Origin: JBOGVZ01 sp050692985
Lineage (GTDB): Bacteria > Actinomycetota > UBA4738 > CALAEC01
NCBI GenBank assembly: GCA_050692985.1
Contig: JBOGVZ010000047.1
Coordinates: 103,688 to 167,687 of the forward strand
Reading direction: 5' to 3'
Length of the DNA: 64,000 bases
Of this stretch, positions 1 to 7,292 are shown piece after piece (the first letter of the stretch is position 1; every line of letters starts with the position of its first letter). Made by a program: the position numbers and the translations under genes. The notes under the pieces were generated by a model. That model searched no databases, was not told the DNA's origin, and worked only from the letters and a program-made list of their open reading frames with translations.

Positions 1-1
1 C

Positions 2-457
2 CCGGCGCTGATCGAGGAGGTCGGACTGGCCCTGGCCGGGGGCGAGCTCCCCGTGGCGGTGCCCCAGCCCACCGTGGGCGACCGGGCCCTGGCCGAGGCC
101 GTCCGCCGGGTCATCGAGTCGCTGGCGGCCGCGGGCGGGTACGTGATCCTGGGGCGCGGCGGGCAGGCCATGCTTCGAGACCGGCCGGACGCCGTGCACC
201 TCCAGCTGGTGGGGACCCTCGAGGATCGCGCCCGGCGCATCATGGAGTGGCGGGGGGTCTCCGAGGACGAGGGCCGGGCCCAGTGCCGGCGGGTGGACGC
301 TGACCGCGCCGCCTACGTGCGGCGGTTCGCCGACGCCGACATCAACGACCCGCTGCTCTACGACGCGATCCTCAACACCTCCCGGATGGGGGTCGACGGC
401 GCCACCGACGCGGCGGTGGCCATCGCCCGGCACCGGCTGGGCCCGGGGCGCACCTAG
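2..457 (+). CDS. Cytidylate kinase-like protein, 5' truncated by window edge
   Basis: The reading frame is open from base 2, so the N-terminus lies outside the window; an internal GTG at 53 is an unlikely real start because coding continues upstream in the same frame. Visible are a GYVILGRGGQ segment and an Arg-rich C-terminal half ending in a DINDPLLYDAILNTSRM stretch, the pattern of the cytidylate kinase-like family (Cytidylate_kin2 type), P-loop kinases resembling CMP kinase. The P-loop itself would be in the missing N-terminal part, so activity cannot be judged. The stop lies 3 bases before the MFS gene, which suggests a shared transcript. The family is recognised from memory of the motif pattern, not from a search. 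Confidence 0.75.
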   Translation, partial: PALIEEVGLALAGGELPVAVPQPTVGDRALAEAVRRVIESLAAAGGYVILGRGGQAMLRDRPDAVHLQLVGTLEDRARRIMEWRGVSEDEGRAQCRRVDADRAAYVRRFADADINDPLLYDAILNTSRMGVDGATDAAVAIARHRLGPGRT

Positions 458-460
458 CGC

Positions 461-1705
461 GTGGCGGCGTTCCGCTCGCTCCGCTACCGCGACTACCGGC
501 TGTTCTGGTTCGGGGCGTTCGCCTCGAACACGGGCACGTGGATGCAGAACATCGCGCTGTCGTGGTACGTGCTCCAGCTCACCGGCTCGGCGTTCTGGGT
601 GGGGGCCATCAACTTCGCGAACTTCATCCCGATGTGGTTCTCGCCGCTGGGGGGCGTGCTGGCCGACCGCATGGACCGCAAGAAGATCCTGCTGGCCACG
701 CAGTCCGCCATGCTGGTGGCGGCCGTGGGGCTGGCGATCGTCACCCAGCTCGGCACGAGGTCCGTCGTCCCGGCGTTCCTGCTGACCCTGTTCACGGGGA
801 TGGCCTTCGCCGTGGACGCGCCGACCCGCAACTCGTTCTTCCCCAAGCTCGTGCCGGCCGAGTCGATGGTCAACGCCATCGCCCTCAACTCGGCCCAGTT
901 CAGCCTGGCCCGCGTGGTGGGGCCGACCGTGGCCGGCGCCATGGTGGCCACCGTGGGGGTGGTGCCGGTCTTCTGGATCAACGCCGCGTCGTTCCTGGCG
1001 GTCCTGGCGGCCCTGGCCGCGATCCGGAGCCCCTTCGACCGGGCCGCCACCGCCGCGGCCCCGCCGGCCCGGCTCCGAGACGGACTGGCCTACGCGTGGA
1101 GGCATCCGCTGATCCGCACGATGCTGGTGTCGATCGCCATCCTCTCGCTGTTCGGCGGCCCCGTCGCCGCGCTGCTGCCGGTGTTCGCCCGGGAGGTGTA
1201 CGGCCGGGGGCCCCGGGCGTTCGGCCACCTGACCGCGGCGCTGGGGATCGGATCGGTGATCGGGGCCATGGCCTTGTCGAGGGTCGGCCGGGTCCGGCCC
1301 GGGATGGTCGGGGGCGGGTTGGTGCTGTCCGGGGTGGCCCTGATCGCGCTGGGATCCACCACGAGCTTCGCGGCCGGCCTGGCCATGATGCTGGTGTTCG
1401 GCGGGAGCTACCTGTTCTCGATCTCCGCCACGAACAGCCAGATCCAGACCTCGGTGGACGACCTGATCCGCGGCCGGGTGGTGGGGCTGTTCCTGCTGGC
1501 GTTCGGAGGGCTGTTCCCGGTGGGGAGCCTGGTGGCGGGCACGGTGGCCGACCACGTGGGGGTGGGGATCACCACGATCGGAGGGGCGTCGCTGTGCCTG
1601 GCCTGGGGCATCCTCCTGCTCGTCAGGACCCGTCGGCGCGACGAGGGTGCGGCGACCGCAGCCGAAGCCACGGGCCGGCACGGCGGTGAGGGGATGCCCA
1701 CCTAG
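461..1705 (+). CDS. MFS transporter, EntS-like (MFS_3 type)
   Basis: This 414-residue integral membrane protein has the usual alternation of about 12 hydrophobic segments. The N-terminus (FRSLRYRDYRLFWFG) and the loop GGVLADRMDRKK at residues 64-75 (MFS motif A) are typical of the MFS_3 / EntS-like exporters that move siderophores, macrolides or other small molecules out of the cell by proton antiport. The GTG start at 461 lies three bases after the upstream stop, so translation is probably coupled. The C-terminal 25 residues are hydrophilic and variable. The substrate cannot be inferred from the sequence or the neighbours. Confidence 0.85.
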   Translation: MAAFRSLRYRDYRLFWFGAFASNTGTWMQNIALSWYVLQLTGSAFWVGAINFANFIPMWFSPLGGVLADRMDRKKILLATQSAMLVAAVGLAIVTQLGTRSVVPAFLLTLFTGMAFAVDAPTRNSFFPKLVPAESMVNAIALNSAQFSLARVVGPTVAGAMVATVGVVPVFWINAASFLAVLAALAAIRSPFDRAATAAAPPARLRDGLAYAWRHPLIRTMLVSIAILSLFGGPVAALLPVFAREVYGRGPRAFGHLTAALGIGSVIGAMALSRVGRVRPGMVGGGLVLSGVALIALGSTTSFAAGLAMMLVFGGSYLFSISATNSQIQTSVDDLIRGRVVGLFLLAFGGLFPVGSLVAGTVADHVGVGITTIGGASLCLAWGILLLVRTRRRDEGAATAAEATGRHGGEGMPT

Positions 1706-1749
1706 GTACGCGGGGTTCACCCGGCCCACCGGCGGGTAGCAATCCAGCC

Positions 1750-2358
1750 GTGGCACCGCGGCGGAAGGGAACGCTCGAGGAATACCGGCGCAAGCGGGAC
1801 CTGCGCCGCACCCCCGAGCCGTCCGGGGGGCGGCGGAGGCGCGGCAAGGAGCCTCGCTTCGTGATCCAGAAGCACGACGCCACCGCTCTGCACTACGACT
1901 TCCGGCTGGAGGCCGCCGGGGTGCTGAAGTCGTGGGCCGTGCCCAAGGGACCCTCCACGGATCCGAGGGACAAGCGCCTGGCCATGCCCACCGAGGACCA
2001 TCCGCTCGACTACGCGGACTTCGAGGGTGTGATCCCCGAGAAGAACTACGGGGCCGGCCCGGTGATCGTGTGGGACGCGGGGACCTACCGGAACCTCACC
2101 GAGAGGGACGGACGTACGGTCCCGGTCGAGGACGCGGTGAACGCCGGGCACGTCAAGGTGTGGCTGGACGGACACAAGCTCACCGGCGGCTTCTCGCTCC
2201 GCCGCACCCGGATCGGCACCGACGGGCGGGAGAAGTGGCTGCTGGTCAAGCTCCGGGACGAGGCCGCCGACGCGCGCCGCAACCCGGTCAGCACGCAACC
2301 CCGGTCGGTGACGAGCGGGCGAACGATCGAGGAGGTCTCCGCCGAGGAGGCCCCGTGA
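1750..2358 (+). CDS. Stand-alone LigD 3'-phosphoesterase (PE) domain protein
   Basis: This 202-residue protein matches the 3'-phosphoesterase module of bacterial DNA ligase D, which trims 3' phosphates and ribonucleotides at broken ends during non-homologous end joining. The FVIQKHDATALHYDFRLE block is clear. His42, His48, Asp50, Arg52, His84 and Tyr88 fall at the positions known to be catalytic in Pseudomonas LigD-PE. A basic N-terminus (residues 1-35, rich in Arg and Lys) precedes the domain. The start is GTG 1750. The stop overlaps the polymerase gene by four bases (GTGA), so PE and POL are co-translated as separate chains rather than fused. No Ku or ligase gene is in the window. Confidence 0.9.
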   Translation: MAPRRKGTLEEYRRKRDLRRTPEPSGGRRRRGKEPRFVIQKHDATALHYDFRLEAAGVLKSWAVPKGPSTDPRDKRLAMPTEDHPLDYADFEGVIPEKNYGAGPVIVWDAGTYRNLTERDGRTVPVEDAVNAGHVKVWLDGHKLTGGFSLRRTRIGTDGREKWLLVKLRDEAADARRNPVSTQPRSVTSGRTIEEVSAEEAP

Positions 2359-3263
2359 CCGCCCGACGGGCCGGCCGGAGGACGATCGAGATCTCCAGGC
2401 CCGACAAGGTCCTGTTCCCCGGCGACGGCATCACCAAGGCCGACGTCGTCGACCACTACCTCCGGGTGGCCCCGGCCATGCTGCCGCATCTCCGTGACCG
2501 TCCGGTGAACATGCAGCGGTTCCCCGAGGGGATCGAGGCGGGCGGGTTCTACGAGAAGAAGGTCCCCCGCCACTTCCCGGACTGGGTGCCTCGCGTCCGG
2601 GTGTCACTGGGGGACGGCGGCTCCCAGGAGCAGGTGATGGCCCAGGACGCGGCCACCCTGGCGTACCTAGCCAACCAGGCCTGCCTGATCCCCCACGTAT
2701 GGCTGTCGAGGAAGGACCGCCTCGACCACCCCGACCAGATGATCTTCGACCTCGATCCATCCACCGACGACTTCGAGCCGGTCCGGGACGGGGCCCTGGC
2801 CCTGCGAGAGATCCTGGAGGGCATCGGCCTGGTTCCCTTCGTCAAGACCAGCGGCTCGAAGGGCCTCCACGTGCACGTCCCCCTCGACCGACGGGTACCG
2901 TTCGACGAGGTCCGCGCTTTCGCCCGGCGGGTGGCCGCGGCGGCTGCCGCCCGAGACCCCGACCGCCTGACCACCGAGCAGCGGAAGGCCAAGCGCCGGG
3001 GCCGGGTGTTCATCGACATCCTGCGCAACGGGTACGGGCAGACGGCCGTGCCTCCGTTCGCCGTGCGGGCCCTGCCGGGAGCGCCGGTGGCGGTCCCGGT
3101 GGGGTGGGAAGAGGCGGCCCGCAGGGGGCTGGGTCCCAGGTCCTTCCGGCTGGCCAACGTGGCCCGGCGGCTCGAACGCGGCCACGACCCATGGGAGGGG
3201 TTCCGCCGCCGGGCCCGGTCGCTGCGGGCCCCGGGCCGCCGCCTGGATGCCCTGGGGCCGTGA
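2355..3263 (+). CDS. LigD-type NHEJ polymerase/primase, stand-alone
   Basis: This 302-residue protein is the archaeo-eukaryotic-primase-type polymerase of LigD, which fills gaps and adds nucleotides during end joining. It begins ISRPDKVLFPGDGITKADVVDHYL as in the family, carries the metal-binding DLDP motif (Asp132, Asp134) within HPDQMIFDLDP, and the SGSKGLHVHVPL block. The GTG start at 2355 overlaps the PE stop; the frame is open upstream of it but that part is antisense-like translation of the PE gene and is not real. The C-terminus is Arg-rich and may bind DNA. The PE-POL order as two chains, without a ligase domain, is a split version of LigD. Confidence 0.92.
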   Translation: MTARRAGRRTIEISRPDKVLFPGDGITKADVVDHYLRVAPAMLPHLRDRPVNMQRFPEGIEAGGFYEKKVPRHFPDWVPRVRVSLGDGGSQEQVMAQDAATLAYLANQACLIPHVWLSRKDRLDHPDQMIFDLDPSTDDFEPVRDGALALREILEGIGLVPFVKTSGSKGLHVHVPLDRRVPFDEVRAFARRVAAAAAARDPDRLTTEQRKAKRRGRVFIDILRNGYGQTAVPPFAVRALPGAPVAVPVGWEEAARRGLGPRSFRLANVARRLERGHDPWEGFRRRARSLRAPGRRLDALGP

Positions 3264-3334
3264 GACAGCCTCTCCCTAGACGTCTCGCCGCTCGTGGGTA
3301 GATAGTGGGAGGGAACGGAGAGGAGTGAGCGTCC

Positions 3335-3667
3335 ATGCTGGAGATCACCGAATCGGCAGTCGACGTCATCAAGACGGTCCGGGAGGAGAACCAGCTGCCC
3401 GACTCGGCGGCCCTGCGGATCGAGCTGGTGCAGGAGCAGGAGCAGGAAGGGATCGGCTTCTCGTTCACCGGCGGACCCCAGGAGGGCGACCAGACCGTCG
3501 CCGAGGGCGACGACCTGACCGTGTACCTGGCCCAGGAGCTGTCCGACCCCCTGTCGGGAGCGATCCTGGATGCCCGGGAGATCGAGGGCTCGGTCCAGCT
3601 CGAGCTCCGGGATCGTGAAGGCAAGGGGCACGACCACGACCACGACCACGAGGGGCACGAGCACTAG
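3335..3667 (+). CDS. IscA/HesB-like protein lacking cysteines, with His-rich tail
   Basis: This 110-residue protein begins MLEITESAVDVIKTV and contains QLPDSAALRIELV and LAQELSDPLSGAILDAR, which fit the Fe-S_biosyn (IscA/HesB) fold. No cysteine is present at all, so the three conserved Cys ligands of true A-type carriers, including the C-terminal CxC, are missing. In their place the C-terminus (residues 98-110) alternates His with acidic residues, giving six His in 13 residues, a likely metal-binding tail. ATG 3335 is preceded by a GGAGAGGAG-type ribosome site. Cysteine-free HesB-like proteins are common in actinobacteria and unlikely to carry Fe-S clusters. A role in metal handling is inference only. 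Confidence 0.7.
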   Translation: MLEITESAVDVIKTVREENQLPDSAALRIELVQEQEQEGIGFSFTGGPQEGDQTVAEGDDLTVYLAQELSDPLSGAILDAREIEGSVQLELRDREGKGHDHDHDHEGHEH

Positions 3668-3689
3668 CCCCGGCTCCCCGGAGCCAACC

Positions 3690-4337
3690 GTGGCGAACCG
3701 AGAGGTCCTGGTCCCGGCGGGGCCGGTGGAGGTCGAGGGATCCCTTCATGTCCCCGACGACGCGGTGGGGGTCGTGGCGTTCGCCCACGGCACCGGCAGC
3801 GGCCGTCACAGCCCCCGGAACCGGGCCGTGGCCGCCACCCTGGGGGCGGCCGCCCTGGCCACCCTGCTCATCGACCTGCTGACCGAGGCCGAGGAGCGGG
3901 AGGACCTGCGGAGCGGACATCTGCGGTTCGACATCGGCCTGCTGGCGGAGCGGCTGGGTGGGGCCGGGGCGTGGCTGCAGAGGCAGCCGGACACCGCCGC
4001 CCTGGGCCTGGGCTTCTTCGGGGCCAGCACCGGAGCCGCCGCCGCGCTGGTGGCGGCGGCACGGTCGCCCCAGGCCGTGCGGGCGGTGGTGTCCCGGGGC
4101 GGCCGTCCGGACCTGGCCGGCGACGCCCTCCCGGAGGTGCGGGCGCCGACCTTGCTGATCGTGGGCAGCCTAGACGAGCCGGTCATCGGGATGAACCGCG
4201 AGGCCATGAGCCGCATGAGCGCCCCCGTCGAGCTGCGGATCGTGGACGGGGCCTCACACCTGTTCGAGGAGCCCGGCACCATGGACCAGGTGGCCGCGCT
4301 GGCCAGGGACTGGTTCGCCAAGCACCTCCCGGGCTGA
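3690..4337 (+). CDS. Alpha/beta hydrolase, dienelactone-hydrolase type
   Basis: This 215-residue cytosolic hydrolase has the nucleophile elbow GASTG (Ser113), an acid in the GSLDEPV loop (Asp162) and a catalytic His in DGASHLF (His190), in the correct order and spacing for a compact alpha/beta hydrolase. It resembles the dienelactone hydrolase or phosphoribosyltransferase-associated hydrolases of actinobacteria. The GTG at 3690 gives a start just after the HesB-like gene (22-base gap). The frame runs further upstream, but that part overlaps the previous gene and reads as low-complexity Thr, so it is not used. The substrate is unknown. A strong hairpin terminator follows about 85 bases downstream. 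Confidence 0.8.
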   Translation: MANREVLVPAGPVEVEGSLHVPDDAVGVVAFAHGTGSGRHSPRNRAVAATLGAAALATLLIDLLTEAEEREDLRSGHLRFDIGLLAERLGGAGAWLQRQPDTAALGLGFFGASTGAAAALVAAARSPQAVRAVVSRGGRPDLAGDALPEVRAPTLLIVGSLDEPVIGMNREAMSRMSAPVELRIVDGASHLFEEPGTMDQVAALARDWFAKHLPG

Positions 4338-4423
4338 GCGGCTACTCGGGCCGGGGCCCTCGGAGTCTCCGGGCCCGGGCGCGGAGTGCTGTTCCCGACG
4401 AACGGCTAGACAGTCCGGAGCGC

Positions 4424-4451
4424 GAAGGGCCTCCCCTCGGGGAGGCCCTTC
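4424..4451 (+). terminator. Rho-independent-type hairpin after the hydrolase gene
   Basis: A perfect 13-bp inverted repeat (GAAGGGCCTCCCC and its complement) with a two-base centre forms a very stable stem. It sits between the hydrolase (ends 4337) and the DUF1918 gene (starts 4500). No T-tract follows, as is common in high-GC genomes, so termination strength is inferred from stem stability. Confidence 0.75.
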
Positions 4452-4499
4452 CGCTTCCCTCCCTTGCGCAACGGCGGCCGGGCGGCCAATCTTGGACCC

Positions 4500-4703
4500 A
4501 TGATGGCGAAGCCGGGAGACCGCATCGTGGTCGAGTCGGAGCAAGTGGGGAGCCCCACCCGTGAGGGCGAGATCCTCGACGTGATCGAGCGCCCGGGAGG
4601 CGCGCGCTACCGGGTTCGGTGGGCCGACGGGCATGAGAGCGTGTTCACGCCCAGCGTGGGCAGCGCCACGGTCGTTCCCAGGAGGGGTCGGCGGAAGGCG
4701 TAG
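4500..4703 (+). CDS. DUF1918 domain small protein
   Basis: This 67-residue protein reads MAKPGDRIVVESEQVG then EILDVIERPGGARYRVRWADGHESVFTP, the single compact beta-barrel of DUF1918 (PF08940), a family widespread in actinobacteria with unknown function. Two adjacent ATG codons (4500 and 4503) are possible starts. The reading frame extends upstream to 4464 but that part lies in the terminator-promoter region. The gene is monocistronic as far as can be seen: terminator upstream, and convergent rpsD downstream. The C-terminus is basic (RRGRRKA). No enzymatic motif is visible. Confidence 0.88.
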   Translation: MMAKPGDRIVVESEQVGSPTREGEILDVIERPGGARYRVRWADGHESVFTPSVGSATVVPRRGRRKA

Positions 4704-4729
4704 CTCGGCCGCTGTCTGCGGCGAAGCGG

Positions 4730-5332
4730 CTAGGAGAAGTACTCGACGATCAGCCGCTCGTCGACCTCGACGGGCAGGGGGATCTCGTGGCGCTCGGGGC
4801 TGCGGGTGAACGTGGCCCGGTGGCCGCTCGGGTCGCGGTCCAGGTAAGGGGGCGGATCCGAGCTGAGCTCAAGGGCCTCGCGGACCGAGACGAAGCTCCG
4901 GGCCTTCTCGGACAGCTCGATGGCCTGGCCGGGGCGGACCTCGGCGCTGGGGATGTCCACCCGCCGGTCGTCCACCCGGACGTGGCCGTGCGAGACGAGC
5001 TGGCGGGCCTGCCGCTGCGTGAGCGCCCAGCCGAGCCGAAGGACCAGGGAGTCGAGGCGTGACTCGAGCTGGCGCAGGAGGTCCTCACCGGTGACCCCCT
5101 TCTTGCGAGAGGCCCGCTCGAAGTACCGACGGAACTGCCGCTCGCCGACCCCGTAGATGGCCCGCAGCTTCTGCTTCTCCAGGAGGCGGAGGCGATACTC
5201 GGTGACCCGCTGGCGGGCACGGCCGTGCATGCCCGGGGGGTAGGGTCGCTTGTTCAGCGCGCAGTTGGGGCGCCCGCACACGGACACGCCCAACCGGCGG
5301 CAGATCTTGTGCCTGGATCCAAGCTTGTGCAC
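4730..5332 (-). CDS. rpsD: 30S ribosomal protein S4
   Basis: This 200-residue protein has the S4 hallmarks KRPYPPGMHG, LLEKQKLRAIYGVGERQFRRYF, and the S4 RNA-binding domain LDSLVLRLGWALTQRQARQLVSHGHVRVDDRRVDIPS. S4 binds 16S rRNA early in 30S assembly. The N-terminal metal site is unusual: His8-X2-Cys11-X7-Cys19-X4-Cys24, so the first Cys of the usual Cys4 site is a His and the loop is shortened. The start is GTG 5332, two bases after a predicted transcription start (TACACT at 5341-5346). The gene stands alone, not with rpsM-rpsK-rpoA, as in Streptomyces. Whether another rpsD exists elsewhere cannot be seen. Confidence 0.93.
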   Translation of the reverse strand: MHKLGSRHKICRRLGVSVCGRPNCALNKRPYPPGMHGRARQRVTEYRLRLLEKQKLRAIYGVGERQFRRYFERASRKKGVTGEDLLRQLESRLDSLVLRLGWALTQRQARQLVSHGHVRVDDRRVDIPSAEVRPGQAIELSEKARSFVSVREALELSSDPPPYLDRDPSGHRATFTRSPERHEIPLPVEVDERLIVEYFS

Positions 5333-5340
5333 GGCGAATC

Positions 5341-5346
5341 AGTGTA
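5341..5346 (-). promoter_or_regulatory. Predicted -10 element of rpsD
   Basis: TACACT on the minus strand lies 8 bases before the rpsD GTG, which would give a leader of only about two bases. No convincing -35 is visible. Confidence 0.5.
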
Positions 5347-5431
5347 GACGAGGCCGGTCCCCGTGACCGCGGATGACCGCCCGCGGCCCGGAGCGGTGGC
5401 GCCGGCCTCGCCGTTCGGGTAGGAGTGGCCC

Positions 5432-6091
5432 ATGCGACTCCCCTCCCGCCTGGGCGTGTACGTGGTGACCTCCGCGGACCTGGTGCCCGGCCGCGGTCAC
5501 CTCGAGGTGGCCCGGGCGGCCCTCCGGGGCGGGGCCGGGGCGATCCAGCTGCGGGCCCCCGAGCTGGCCGACGGCGACCTCCTTCCGCTGGCCCGGGAGC
5601 TGGCCGCGACCTGTGGGAACGCCGGGGCCCTGTTCGTGGTGAACGACCGGGTGGACGTGGCGTTGGCGGCCGGCGCCGACGGCGCCCACCTGGGCCAGGG
5701 CGACGAGCTCGAGCGGGCCCGCGACCGGCTGGGGCCGGAGCGAGTGCTGGGGGTCAGCGTGGCCGACCCCGCCCAGGCGGCGGCCGCCCAGGCCGCCGGG
5801 GCCGACTACCTGGGGGTCACGGTGTGGCCCACCGGAACCAAGCCGGAGGCGATCCCGGTGGGGCTGGACGGGCTCCGGGCTGTCGTGGCGGCGGCCGGCG
5901 TCCCGGTGGTGGCCATCGGTGGGATCGACGAGCGCACCGCCCCCCCGGCCCTGGCCGCCGGGGCGTCGGGCGTAGCGGTGGTCTCGGCCGTGGGTGCCGC
6001 CCCCGACCCGGAGGCCGCCACCCGTAGGCTGGTCGACGTGGTGAAGAGGACCCGGACCGAGGCGGCCGCCTCGGAGGAGGACGTGGGATGA
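5432..6091 (+). CDS. thiE: Thiamine-phosphate synthase
   Basis: This 219-residue TIM-barrel enzyme joins HMP-PP and HET-P to make thiamine monophosphate. Diagnostic segments are GAGAIQLRAPE, FVVNDRVDVALAAGADGAHLGQGD, DYLGV and VVAIGGIDE. The usual phosphate-site segment GPVFPTxTKP is changed to TVWPTGTKPEA, a variation worth noting but with the TKP kept. ATG 5432 has an AGGAG six bases upstream, which could be read either as a ribosome site or as part of a -10 (TAGGAG). No TPP riboswitch signature was found in the 99-base divergent gap to rpsD. The stop overlaps the next gene by ATGA. Confidence 0.9.
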   Translation: MRLPSRLGVYVVTSADLVPGRGHLEVARAALRGGAGAIQLRAPELADGDLLPLARELAATCGNAGALFVVNDRVDVALAAGADGAHLGQGDELERARDRLGPERVLGVSVADPAQAAAAQAAGADYLGVTVWPTGTKPEAIPVGLDGLRAVVAAAGVPVVAIGGIDERTAPPALAAGASGVAVVSAVGAAPDPEAATRRLVDVVKRTRTEAAASEEDVG

Positions 6092-7149
6092 GCGAAGAGC
6101 AGCGCCCCGGAAAGGTCACCCCCGAGCTGTTCGAGCGATACATCTTCCGGTACCTCGGTGCCCCGGACCCCGAGGTGCTCCAGGGCCCCCGCCACGGCGT
6201 GGACGTGGGCGTGGTCCGGGTGGCTCCGGGGGTGGCCATGGCCCTGACCGCCGACCCGGTGTTCATCGTGCCAGCGTACGGGTGGGACCGGGCGGCGTGG
6301 TTCGCGGTGCACATCCTGGCTTCCGACGCCGCCGTCAGCGGGCTGCCGCTGCGGTGGATGGCCGTGGACCTCAACCTGCCGGTGGCCACCACCGACGACG
6401 ACCTGGCCGCGATCTGGACGGCGTTCTCCGGGACGTGCCGCGATCTCGGGATCGCCGTGGTCACCGGCCACACCGCCCGATACGACGGCTGTGACTGGCC
6501 GATGGTGGGCGGCGCGGTGTGCGCGGCCCTGGGGCCCGAGGATGCCTACGTGACCCCGGCGATGGCCCGGCCGGGCGACGCCGTGGTGGTCACCAAGGGC
6601 CCGGCCATCGAGGCCACCGCGCTGTTCGCCGCCACGTTCCCCGACCGGCTGGCCGCGGGCGTCGGGGCCGACGTGGCCAAGGCCGCCGACGCGCTGTTCG
6701 AGCAGATGACCGTGGTCCCCGAGGCCGCGGTGGCCGCGGCGTACGGACTGCGAGACGCTGGCGTCACGGCCATGCACGATGCCACCGAAGGGGGTCTGGT
6801 AGGCGGGCTGGCGGAGGTGGCCACCGCGTCCGAGGTGGGCCTGCGGATCGACCTGGCCGCGGTTCCCGTTCCCCCCGAGGTCCGGGCGGTGTGCGACCAC
6901 GTGGGCATCGACCCGTTCACCTCGATCTCCGAGGGCACGCTGATCGCCACCGTACGGCCCGGCCACGCCGACGGCTACGTTGGGGCGTTGGGAGAGGCGG
7001 GGATCGAGGGGGCCGTGATCGGCGAGGTCACCGAGCCGCAGGCGGGCACGGTCCTGGTCGACGGCGGCGCCAAGCGGCCGCTGGAGCACCCGGGCCTGGA
7101 CCCGTTCTGGGATGCGTTCGGCCGGTGGGCCAGGGAGGCGGCCGGCTGA
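6088..7149 (+). CDS. AIR synthase-related protein (HypE/ThiL-like)
   Basis: This 353-residue protein has the two-domain layout of the AIR synthase/HypE/ThiL/SelD superfamily: an N-terminal ATP-binding half with ALTADPVFIVP and DAAVSGLPLRWMAVDLNLP, and a C-terminal half with AMHDATEGGLVGGLAEVA and a GTLIATV strand. DATEGG is typical of HypE-like members. It overlaps thiE by four bases, so it is co-translated with a thiamine enzyme. ThiL (thiamine-phosphate kinase) belongs to this superfamily, and a kinase role on thiamine phosphate is a reasonable inference, but no canonical thiL motif set was confirmed. No hyp maturation genes are nearby, which argues against HypE itself. Confidence 0.8.
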   Translation: MSEEQRPGKVTPELFERYIFRYLGAPDPEVLQGPRHGVDVGVVRVAPGVAMALTADPVFIVPAYGWDRAAWFAVHILASDAAVSGLPLRWMAVDLNLPVATTDDDLAAIWTAFSGTCRDLGIAVVTGHTARYDGCDWPMVGGAVCAALGPEDAYVTPAMARPGDAVVVTKGPAIEATALFAATFPDRLAAGVGADVAKAADALFEQMTVVPEAAVAAAYGLRDAGVTAMHDATEGGLVGGLAEVATASEVGLRIDLAAVPVPPEVRAVCDHVGIDPFTSISEGTLIATVRPGHADGYVGALGEAGIEGAVIGEVTEPQAGTVLVDGGAKRPLEHPGLDPFWDAFGRWAREAAG

Positions 7150-7194
7150 GGGCGGAGCTCCCCGGCCGGCCCGCCCACCGAAACACCTACCCGT

Positions 7195-7208
7195 CGAGGT
7201 CGACCTCG
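7195..7208. promoter_or_regulatory. 14-bp perfect palindrome upstream of cupredoxin gene
   Basis: CGAGGTCGACCTCG is a perfect palindrome in the 143-base gap between the AIR-synthase-like gene and the cupredoxin gene, about 85 bases before the ATG. It could be a repressor site or chance in GC-rich DNA; no promoter was recognised beside it. Confidence 0.3.
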
Positions 7209-7292
7209 GACGGCGCCGATGACCCGGCGAGGTCGTGAACCGGAGCCCACTCGGGGCCGTCCCAACGAGGGAACCAGACGGAAGGAGCGGCG

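Noticed and set aside
5333..5431. Possible TPP riboswitch before thiE
   Set aside because: The gap is only 99 bases, shared with the rpsD promoter, and the CUGAGA-type core is absent.
6088..7149. Naming the AIRS-like gene hypE
   Set aside because: No hydrogenase or other hyp genes are in the window; context points to thiamine instead.
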